Source of the DNA: Davidsoniella eucalypti
Lineage: Eukaryota; Ascomycota; Sordariomycetes; Microascales; Ceratocystidaceae
Assembly: GCA_004009845.1 (NCBI GenBank)
Contig: RMBW01000204.1
Span: forward strand, 1 to 28,997
DNA length: 28,997 bases
Direction: 5' to 3'
Part shown: piece after piece, positions 10,116-16,849 of the stretch
Position numbering within the stretch: position 1 is the stretch's first letter
Layout of the letters: each line of letters starts with the position of its first letter
Position numbers and translations under genes: made by a program
Notes under the pieces: model-generated
The model's database searches: none
What the model was told of the DNA's origin: nothing
The model's input: the letters and a program-made list of their open reading frames with translations, nothing else

Positions 10116-10259
10116 GCAATTGGTATTTTTGGATTCTTAGAGATGAGTTAAGTATTTTAAACGTGTTTTGAGTTTGATTCGAGCAAAGTTGTCTTAATTT
10201 TCGCTGATGATATTTGGAGCTTAATTTGCTGTTGGAGCCAAACCCTAGTATGTGGGGGT
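10116..10259 (-). other. LINE L1 5' UTR / Gypsy C junction zone
   Basis: An AT-rich stretch just upstream of ORF1. The minus-strand frame of gag C runs through it, but similarity to other Gypsy Gag proteins has stopped. It therefore most likely contains the L1 5' untranslated region and the unseen insertion point. No duplication can be tested because the other L1 edge is outside the window. Confidence 0.5.
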
Positions 10260-10686
10260 TGGTCAGGGCGCGGACTGTGAGGATCTGTGCGCTTCGGGTG
10301 GACCGGATCCTAGTGGGCATGGGTGCAATGTGGCCAATGATGCCAGATGCGAAGGTCATGCAGTGAAGGTGGCTGTGGAAGTGCGAAGCGTGGGACAAGA
10401 TAAGAGGACCAGCAGGGAAGGGGCCAAGTAGTTTGGCTAGGCGGGGACGCTCGGAGCGCTTGAAGAGGGAGAGGTAGCACCAGCCGGAGCGAGTCCACAG
10501 GCGTTTCTGCGAGTGAAAGGGGGTGGGGACGTGCTTGGCTTTGAAGGCCTGGATGAGGCGTAGCGTAGAGTCCGCTAAGAAGATAAAGATGATAGGGCCT
10601 AAAAAGAGGAAGGCTAGTGAATCGGTGAGGCCGTAAAAGAGGCCGAGGGCAATCTCCCAGACATGGAGAAGGATAGTGTGCATCAT
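10260..10686 (-). pseudogene. gag: Gypsy C Gag, N-terminal fragment
   Basis: Starts MMHTILLHVWEIALGL at the first ATG of the predicted leader. It has a strongly hydrophobic N-terminus with two possible membrane segments (TILLHVWEIALGLFYGL and SLAFLFLGPIIFIFLA). The block that follows aligns with A-family Gag (RSGWCYLSLFKRSERPRL against EPGWCYLALFKRKERARL, then GIIGHIA against DFVGHVA). About 140 residues remain before LINE L1 interrupts the gene; the rest of the element should lie left of the window. It is divergent enough from A1/A2 to be a separate family. Confidence 0.85.
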
Positions 10687-10839
10687 GGTGCAGAAATTGG
10701 ATAAGTGCGGAAGAAACGTCGCGTAAATTTATGGATAAAGTGTCAAGTGAGGTGAGGACGCTGCACTGAAAATATGATAAAAGGTTGAGTGAGGTATGGA
10801 CGCTGCACTGGATAGTAAAGTAATAAGTAAAAGCTGTAG
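10687..10839 (-). other. Gypsy C leader with two direct repeats
   Basis: The region between primer site and gag is free of ATG in the sense direction. It holds two copies of a 22-bp motif (CAGTGCAGCGTCC followed by ACCTCACT), at about 10750-10771 and 10793-10814. Each is bounded by AGTG...CACT, which could pair. It has no detectable sequence similarity to the CAAGC/GCTTG array of family A. Confidence 0.6.
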
Positions 10840-10850
10840 ATCGGTATCAA
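10840..10850 (-). promoter_or_regulatory. Self-priming primer-binding site of Gypsy C
   Basis: Minus-strand TTGATACCGAT lies two bases from the LTR. It is the exact complement of ATCGGTATCAA inside the same LTR (10905-10915). Compared with family A, both arms carry the matching substitution. Confidence 0.78.
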
Positions 10851-10852
10851 AA

Positions 10853-11030
10853 TGACACGAACTAGGTGAGGCAGTGGCAAGCAATCTAGTAGAAAGGACT
10901 TCGATTGATACCGATGAAGGAGAAAGGCTAATATCTGTTGGAATACGGCGGGAATAGGTCCCTATTTATAGCCGTTTATCTGACTAGGTAAATACCTAGA
11001 CAAATACCAACTGGGCCTTAGCCCGTGACA
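10853..11030 (-). repeat. 5' LTR of Gypsy C
   Basis: 178 bp, TGTCACGGGC...GTGTCA in element sense. It has a canonical TATAAATAGG and a pyrimidine-rich run before ATCGG. The outer edge abuts LINE L2 at TATAC (11031-11035), the expected target duplication, whose partner would lie outside the window. Confidence 0.9.
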
Positions 11031-11058
11031 TATACAACCACTCGAGGAAAATGGTGTC

Positions 11059-11118
11059 TTTTTTTTTTTTTTTTTTTAATTCATTTATCTTATGGAGCTA
11101 TAGAGCTATGAAGATTTT
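11059..11118 (-). mobile_element. Micro-LINE: 60-bp, extremely 5'-truncated insertion
   Basis: 19 T (11059-11077) are followed by about 38 bases matching the last bases of the LINE 3' UTR in reverse complement (ATTCAT..ATCTTATGGAGCT..AGAGCTATGAAGAT), then three T. The insert is flanked by perfect 13-bp duplications of GGAAAATGGTGTC at 11046-11058 and 11119-11131. The 73-bp net gain breaks the L2 ORF2 frame. Confidence 0.93.
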
Positions 11119-13813
11119 GGAAAATGGTGTCAAGGCGGAGTCTTTCGACGACAAAGCTAAGATGCTACTGAATCTTGTGGGCGGCGAAAAAGGTGAGTGC
11201 CTTGAGGACGAAGACACTCTACCCATCCCACATCACGAGAACTCGAAATGGCCTTGGCCTAACATCTCTACCATTGAGATTGAAAGAGCTATCATGACCT
11301 CAAACCCTAAGAAGTCTGCTGGACCAGATGGGATTAATTTCCAAATGATCCAAAATGCTTATAGGGCTATCCCCGAGGTCTTCCACTATGTCTACACGGA
11401 GCTATTCACTAAAGGACAGTGTCCTACGGTGTGGCGCCAAGGCATTGGAGTGATATTGAAAAAACCCAACAAGCCAGACTATTCCCGTATCAAGGCATAT
11501 CGGATTATCACGCTGCTGAACTGCTTAGGTAAAGTATTGGAACGAATTTTTGCACAGAGACTTGGTTTCTTGGCTGCAACAAAGGACGACCTGCTTCACC
11601 CAACGCAGTTTGGCGGACGGAAACAACGATCGACGATCGATGCAGCAATGGTTCTCATGGACCAAGTCAAGTCATGGAAAGAACAGGGCCTGAAATCGAG
11701 TATTGCACTACTTGATATCAAAGGCGCGTTCGACCATGTTAATAGGGATACCCTACTATGGCACTGCAGAGATCTAGGTCTTCCGAATAACTGCACCCAA
11801 TGGATCGCAGCCTTTCTTCAAAAGAGGAAGGTCCAGATATGTTTTGATGGCAAACGAACAAACTTCTATACTATTGACCAAGGCATACCGCAAGGCAGCC
11901 CAATTTCCCCCATTCTGTTCTTGATTTATTCGAGACTTATACACATCAACATCCCCAAATCCATCCCAGTTCATGGCATTCAGCTCTCATACATTGATGA
12001 TATTCTGATTACGGTGGCTTCCAAAAGCTTTGCGAGAAATTGCAGAGCTCTAGAGGCCATAGTTGAAGATCTCACCAGGCAAGCCGACGATAGTTCCGTC
12101 GAGTTTGAGAGTTCCAAGACTGAGCTTCTGCATTTAACAAGGAGTAAAGCAGTAAGCAATGAACATATAGACGTCCTAGGGACGACAATACAACCATCAG
12201 AGAAGATCAAGTGGCTAGGAATATGGCTAGACTGTCAGCTGAATTTCAGCGAGCATGTCCAAGACAGAACCCTTAAAGCAACCAGAACCCTAATGGGAAT
12301 TCAACGGATTTCGCGGAAGTATAGCGGTCTAAGTGCGAAAGCAACTAGACAGTTATACCAAGCTGTGATTCGTCCTATCATGGAATATGGTTCGATCCTC
12401 TGGTGGACAAAAATGAAGCCCATTTCCCTCAAGAAACACCTTGAAAAAGTACAAAGTTTGGCGATTTCCATGATGCTTGGCACCTACAAGCAGGCTCCGA
12501 AAAGGGCTTGTGAAATAGAGGCTGGCATTAAACCAGTTGAGATCAACTTGGAATGGAATAACCTCAAGTACGGAACAAGACTTTTACAATTCCCTAAACA
12601 CCACCCCATACGTCATTGCGCCCAACCCACCAAGGACCATCTGAACTCGGAGTCTGACTTTGAGTCTCTTGGTATCTTGGGTCCCTACAAATTGAAGCGA
12701 GAGTCACAAGTGCAAGCAATTGCCGTGGACATCAAGTACCTGATACCTTTCAAGGCACTTCAGCGAGCTAAAATTGTATGGGAGGCACCATGGGCGAAGC
12801 GTACCCCAATCACAACACACATTCCAATGGTCAAAAAAGAAGAAGCAAAGGAAATCCACCTCACAACCCTAGCAACCCTATGGTTGGGCGAAGCCTATTG
12901 TCTGTACACTGACGGGTCTATGGAGGGCGACAAGTCCTCTTATGCCTTTGTCGATATAGACAATAACACGGTGCGGTTTCAAGAGGCAAATGCCTTGGGT
13001 CCTTACACTGAGGTTGCAGACTGCGAAAGCTATGCGATCTACAGAGCCCTTTGCTACGTTCGAAAACTGCCACTACGGAAACGAATCCTGATCTTTGTCG
13101 ATAGCCAAGCTGCCATCCAAAGAGTACGGAAGCCTGGTATATTCACGAACCTCATAGAGAAGCTAAACCTGCAGGACCTCGACACCAGTATAGAAATACA
13201 CTGGTGCCCTGGACATGTAGGAATAGAAGGAAATGAGATAGTGGATAAGCTTGCAAAGGAGGCTCTTGAAAAAAGAGTATGCACCTCTATCGCAACCACT
13301 GGGTATATCAAAAAAAAGATTAAAGAGAACATCTTCAACCTCTGGGACACACTAATCAACCGTGATATCGACAAACTTGGGAATCACTATCGGTCTCTTG
13401 GTAAGACAGGAGTGAGTGATCTGAAACCGATTGAGGGTGAGAAGAGGCTGACAACAGCCTACTATCAACTTCTAACGGGGAAGGGCGCTTACCTGCCGTA
13501 CCTAAAGACCATAGGCAAGGTATCGAGTAGCATGTGTCGTCATTGTCAGCTGGACATTGAAACTATTCAGCACTTGGTGTTGGACTGTGATATGTGGCTT
13601 GAGCAAAGGCAAGAGTTGAAAGACGTTTGCGATGGTGAGATAAAGATGGAAGACTTATTTAGTAAGGCGAAGCACCAGCAAGCCTTGTTAGTATTTCTGA
13701 AAAAAACAGGAATAGGGGGAAGAAACTGGGGAAGAGTGGAGGAAGTGACCAACGATGGTGTTGCCGGTGAGGGTGAGCCAGTCGCACTTCGTGATGATTC
13801 GTGGTGTTGTTGA
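11119..13813 (+). pseudogene. LINE L2 ORF2, C-terminal part (RT, RNase H, zinc finger)
   Basis: Open from the micro-LINE insertion to the stop. RT boxes: SAGPDGINFQMIQ, ALLDIKGAFDHVN, GIPQGSPISPILF, SYIDDILI. RNase H: LYTDGSMEGDKSSYAF, VADCESYAIY, IFVDSQAAIQ and HWCPGHVGIEGNEIVDKLA, giving D, E, D and D. It ends with a cysteine-histidine motif (CRHCQLDIETIQHLVLDC) and DDSWCC. It is very close to L4 ORF2. The N-terminal endonuclease and start are missing because Gypsy C cut the gene, and the micro-LINE shifts the frame. A spurious start at 11051 reads through the T run. Confidence 0.92.
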
Positions 13814-13976
13814 TTTCTTTGTGTTTTTCCTTATGTTATTTATGTTTTGAGTTATGTTTCTACTTGTTTTCTGTCATGTTTTTATTGTTTTTATTGTTTT
13901 ATTTGTTGTTTCTTTTACATCTTCATAGCTCTTTAGCTCCATAAGATTAATGAATTAAAAAAAAAAAAAAAAAAAA
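13814..13976 (+). other. LINE L2 3' UTR and poly(A)
   Basis: T-rich UTR followed by the family 3' tag CTTCATAGCTCTTTAGCTCC and a 20-A tail. The same tag ends L4, L5 and the micro-LINE, so it is probably the RNA end recognised by ORF2. Confidence 0.85.
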
Positions 13977-14380
13977 GTAGGTGCCAAGCATCATGGAAAT
14001 CGCCAAACTTTGTACTTTTTCAAGGTGTTTCTTGAGGGAAATGGGCTTCATTTTTGTCCACCAGAGGATCGAACCGTACTCCATGATAGGACGAATCACA
14101 GCTTGGTATAGCTGTCTAGTTGCTTTCGCACTTAGACCGCTATACTTCCGCGAAATCCGTTGAATTCCCATTAGGGTTCTGGTTGCTTTAAGGGTTCTGT
14201 CTTGGACATGCTCGCTGAAATTCAGCTGACAGTCTAGCCATATTCCTAGCCACTTGATCTTCTCTGACGGTTGTATTGTCGTCCCTAGGACGTCTATGTG
14301 TTCATTGCTTACTGCTTTACTCCTTGTTAAATGCAGAAGCTCAGTCTTGGAACTCTCAAACTCGACGGAACTATCGTCGG
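13977..14380 (-). pseudogene. LINE L3 ORF2 fragment, left of Gypsy A2
   Basis: Minus-strand RT region, matching about 12080-12487 of L2. It encodes MGIQRISRKYSGLSAKATRQ and the stretch to MMLGTY. It begins exactly after the L2 poly(A) tail. The ORF looks intact across this piece. It resumes at 20921 after Gypsy A2, with no base lost apart from the target duplication. Confidence 0.9.
14376..14380. repeat. Target-site duplication of Gypsy A2 (left copy)
   Basis: GTCGG before the LTR at 14381 is repeated at 20921-20925 directly after the 3' LTR. Removing A2 and one copy restores the LINE sequence exactly. Confidence 0.96.
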
Positions 14381-14559
14381 TGTAAGGGTCTAAGGCCCAT
14401 CAGTATTGGCCAAGTCATGCCTTGGCCCTACTTGACTTTGACATAAATAGGGACCGATTCCCTCGTAGTTTAGTCTTAGTTTCTCTTTCTCCCTCATCGG
14501 TCTCAATTCAATTCACCTTTACGACCATTTTTCCTCGCAAATCCTCGTATATCGTCTCA
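14381..14559 (+). repeat. 5' LTR of Gypsy A2
   Basis: 179 bp, starts TGTAAGGGTC and ends CGTCTCA. By eye it is identical to 20742-20920. U3 is inferred as 14381-14495, and R plus U5 from 14496. Confidence 0.97.
14443..14506 (+). promoter_or_regulatory. Gypsy A2 core promoter and inferred transcript 5' end
   Basis: A TATA-like ATAAATAG at 14443-14450 is followed by a pyrimidine-rich run (TTCTCTTTCTCCCTC) and then ATCGGTCTCAA at 14496-14506. Those 11 bases are complementary to the primer site at 14562-14572. A start at 14496 fits the TATA distance (about 50 bases) and the CT-rich start context common in filamentous fungi. The start site is inferred. Confidence 0.65.
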
Positions 14560-14561
14560 TT

Positions 14562-14572
14562 TTGAGACCGAT
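14562..14572 (+). promoter_or_regulatory. Self-priming primer-binding site of Gypsy A2
   Basis: TTGAGACCGAT, two bases after the LTR, pairs over 11 of 11 positions with ATCGGTCTCAA (14496-14506). In Tf1-type elements the first 11 nt of the mRNA fold back and are cut to prime first-strand synthesis; the length and position here fit that model. Confidence 0.78.
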
Positions 14573-14590
14573 AACTCTTAAGTTTTTGTT

Positions 14591-14847
14591 GTCCAAGCCG
14601 TCTGCTTGCCCCCTTTTCTGTCCAAGCCGTCTGCTTGCCCTCTCTTCCGTCCAAGCCGTCCGCTTGCCCTCTCTGTTGTCCAAGCCGTCCGCTTGCCCTC
14701 TCTGTTGTCCAAGCCGTCCGCTTGCCTCTCTTCCTGTCCAAGCCGTCCGCTTGCCCCTTTCCCTGTACAAGCCGACCGCTTGATTTCTCCCTTTGTCCAA
14801 GCCGTTTGCTTGCCTTTATTCGTCCTGTCCAAGCCGTTTGCTTGCCC
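14591..14847 (+). repeat. Leader tandem array of nine CAAGC/GCTTG hairpin units (Gypsy A2)
   Basis: Nine units with a period of about 29 bp (GTCCAAGCCGTCCGCTTGCC plus a C/T-rich spacer). All nine have a perfect CAAGC/GCTTG stem. The loops are CGTCT, CGTCC, CGACC or CGTTT. The leader from 14496 to the gag ATG at 14904 contains no ATG. The frames that run through the array on either strand shift at each unit and are not genes. Confidence 0.92.
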
Positions 14848-14903
14848 TATTGCACCTGCCTTATCCGTCCGCTCGCCCGCTTCTCGCACACGTCCAAGTC
14901 ACC

Positions 14904-16811
14904 ATGTCTGGCTTGCTATTTCTGTTCTGGGGTCTCCTTGCTACCCTAACCCGCTGCGTCTACCACACCTGGCATAACTTTGCCCTAGCGCGTGTTTTCA
15001 CCCTGAACCCCAACCAGGAATCGGCTGAGGGCTACATCTTGTCCGCCCTTGACCTACCTACGAAGCGCGCCTGGCGCGAACCCGGCTGGTGTTACCTCGC
15101 ACTATTCAAGCGCAAGGAGCGCGCCCGTCTGGCTTCCCTCCTTGGCTTTTGCCCTTCCACACGCGACGTCCTCGCCCATAAGGAACACTTTCACGATAAC
15201 TTGGGCCACCTCTCCTTCACCGGTGACTTTGTTGGCCACGTCGCCTGTGGTAACCGCGTAATCCGCGAAGCGCGTGCTCGTGCTCACGTATCCTCACGTC
15301 TCCTCTCCTCCTGTTTCATCGGCATCCCACGCTCTCCCCCGCGTGATAAGGATGGTAACCCCGTGCACTCTTCCCGCGCTCCTCTAGTCGCTCCACGGGC
15401 CGCTGCATATGAAGCTGAGGAATTAATCTCGTACGAGACCACGCACACCCGAGCCATTAGTCGTGCTGCCTCTGTTCGAAGCCTATCCCACTTTGCCCCT
15501 GGTGTAGATACCCATTCTCGTCGTCGCCCCTCCGTCAGCCAGCACCCTTCCCCCGACTCTGACTTGGCCCGTCTGGCCGAAAGCATGGGAATGTCTGTCC
15601 GCCACGCGTCGCGTCCCCCATCCCGTGGCCGTCAGCCGACGCGTTCTCCTGGCCCTGCTCATTCACGCGCCCCCCAGCCTGCCGACAATGCGCTGCTTAA
15701 CGAACTTAGGGAATTGAAGGACACTGTCTCGCTACTGTCCCAATTGGTCATAGGCAACCATACTGAACCCACTGCTCCCGCCATGCCTCCTGTCCCAACT
15801 ACTGCCGTCACTACCCGAAGACGTTCGAGATCCCGTAGCCGCGTCCGCCCATCTCAGCCTCACCTTATCGAATTTGGAGGCACTCACGCAGAGTATGAAA
15901 ACTGGCGAACCCTAGCAGTCTTCAAGATGCGAATCGATGGCCGAGCTATAGGCGACGAGCTGGCCCGAACTGCTTACCTGTTCAGCCGACTGGGCACCGA
16001 CACACGCGCCAAACTCAACGAATTCTTCGTCTCCATTAGCGAACAACCCGGCTCATACGACAAGCTGCTAGACAAACTCGACCTCATGTTCCGCAGCCGT
16101 GCCCGTAAGTCGCAAGCCCGCACTGCCTTCTTTGGTGCCCGCCAGGAGTCCCACGAATCATTCCTCGACTTCTTCAACCGTTTCGAAGGGTTAGCTCTGG
16201 CCGCAGGTATGCAAGACGACGACATGCTCATCGACCTCCTACGTCGCGCCACACGGGAAGAGCTAGTGGTCAAAACCACCATCCTCTGGAGCCTGCCTAC
16301 TTACAGGGAAGTCACTGAGAGCCTGCTCGACCATTTCAGCCGCCACCACGATTACTACGGTCCTTACACGAAGAAGACCTCGCGTCCTACCCACTACCGC
16401 GATAGCGACAACTGGAGGGCGCGTGCCGAGCCCCCTTCACGTAACAACGCACCTCGTCAACCTCAGCAACCCCGCAATGATAGGCCACGTCCTAACCCTG
16501 CTGAACGCAATCGCATGTTTCGAGAAGGAGTCTGCTTCATCTGCTCACAGCCCGGGCACATCGCCAACCAATGCCCCTCTCGCAGAACCTTACACGGACC
16601 CAAGACGAACAAGGTGCTGGTCAACGCAATCAACAGCGCTGTGAAGACGGCCATACGCGATGAAGTCCGCCCCGCGGTACGTGAAGAACTTGCGAAAACG
16701 GACCACCTGATGATGGATCGCCTGCTGCCCTCGTCCGAAAGCACCGCCGTGGTAGCCTCTACCAACACGCACCGCCCGGCCACTGATGAGGATGATTTGA
16801 TGGATTTTTAG
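14904..16811 (+). CDS. gag: Gypsy A2 Gag polyprotein (635 aa)
   Basis: Particle protein. The ATG at 14904 is the first in the predicted transcript (CACC ATG context). Residues 3-16 form a hydrophobic segment. Residues about 44-120 hold the block conserved with families C and A3 (GYILSALDLPTKRAW, PGWCYLALFKRKERARL). Next come an Arg/Ser/Pro-rich linker, an amphipathic helix (NELRELKDTVSLLSQLV), a capsid-like helical region from about 320 to 520, and one CCHC zinc knuckle with C544, C547, H552 and C557 for RNA binding. The tail ends DEDDLMDF. The stop TAG (16809-16811) follows five T and precedes a stem-loop. The in-frame stretch back to 14793 lies in the leader. Confidence 0.95.
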   Translation: MSGLLFLFWGLLATLTRCVYHTWHNFALARVFTLNPNQESAEGYILSALDLPTKRAWREPGWCYLALFKRKERARLASLLGFCPSTRDVLAHKEHFHDNLGHLSFTGDFVGHVACGNRVIREARARAHVSSRLLSSCFIGIPRSPPRDKDGNPVHSSRAPLVAPRAAAYEAEELISYETTHTRAISRAASVRSLSHFAPGVDTHSRRRPSVSQHPSPDSDLARLAESMGMSVRHASRPPSRGRQPTRSPGPAHSRAPQPADNALLNELRELKDTVSLLSQLVIGNHTEPTAPAMPPVPTTAVTTRRRSRSRSRVRPSQPHLIEFGGTHAEYENWRTLAVFKMRIDGRAIGDELARTAYLFSRLGTDTRAKLNEFFVSISEQPGSYDKLLDKLDLMFRSRARKSQARTAFFGARQESHESFLDFFNRFEGLALAAGMQDDDMLIDLLRRATREELVVKTTILWSLPTYREVTESLLDHFSRHHDYYGPYTKKTSRPTHYRDSDNWRARAEPPSRNNAPRQPQQPRNDRPRPNPAERNRMFREGVCFICSQPGHIANQCPSRRTLHGPKTNKVLVNAINSAVKTAIRDEVRPAVREELAKTDHLMMDRLLPSSESTAVVASTNTHRPATDEDDLMDF

Positions 16812-16837
16812 GTGACCAGGACAAGTCGCGCCCTGGT
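16803..16837 (+). promoter_or_regulatory. Predicted -1 frameshift site and stem-loop, Gypsy A2 gag/pol junction
   Basis: Gag ends GAT TTT TAG (16803-16811). After a 6-nt spacer from the TTT codon, ACCAGG (16815-16820) pairs with CCTGGT (16832-16837) around an 11-base loop. A slip of the Phe codon by one base (TTT to TTT) gives TTA GGT GAC and continues in the open pol frame, yielding a Gag-Pol of about 1849 residues. Family D has the same layout with two compensating base-pair changes. Confidence 0.65.
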
Positions 16838-16849
16838 AAGGAGGATACG

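Larger units (their letters stand above)
6906..10200 (-). mobile_element. LINE L1 (Tad/I-like), 5' half, minus strand
   Basis: This is the 5' part of a LINE whose 3' part resumes at 368. It carries a complete ORF1, the ORF1/ORF2 overlap and ORF2 up to the RT domain, where Gypsy A1 is inserted. The 5' edge cannot be fixed. Coding sequence starts at 10115, and similarity to Gypsy gag begins upstream of roughly 10260, so L1 begins somewhere between. L1 therefore sits inside the gag of Gypsy C. Its two frames are open, so it was probably intact before A1 landed. Confidence 0.85.
11031..13976 (+). mobile_element. LINE L2, 3' part with poly(A) tail
   Basis: The left edge is the Gypsy C insertion point inside ORF2, so the L2 5' half should lie outside the window. 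It runs through RT, RNase H and the C-terminal finger, then a 3' UTR ending GCTCTTTAGCTCC...TGAATT and 20 A (13957-13976). Directly after the tail the sequence switches to minus-strand LINE L3, so L2 inserted into L3. Confidence 0.9.

Noticed and set aside
9007..10140. 377-codon open frame on the plus strand
   Set aside because: It lies wholly antisense to LINE ORF1, has biased low-complexity composition, and no recognisable domain.
14560..14580. tRNA-primed primer-binding site after the LTR
   Set aside because: I recognised no complement of a tRNA 3' end (no TGG start). The self-complement to the LTR is exact over 11 bases and covaries between families.
14591..14847. CRISPR-like appearance: evenly spaced 29-bp units with a palindrome
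   Set aside because: There are no unique spacers and no cas genes. The array sits in the leader of a eukaryotic retrotransposon and recurs at the same place in three copies.
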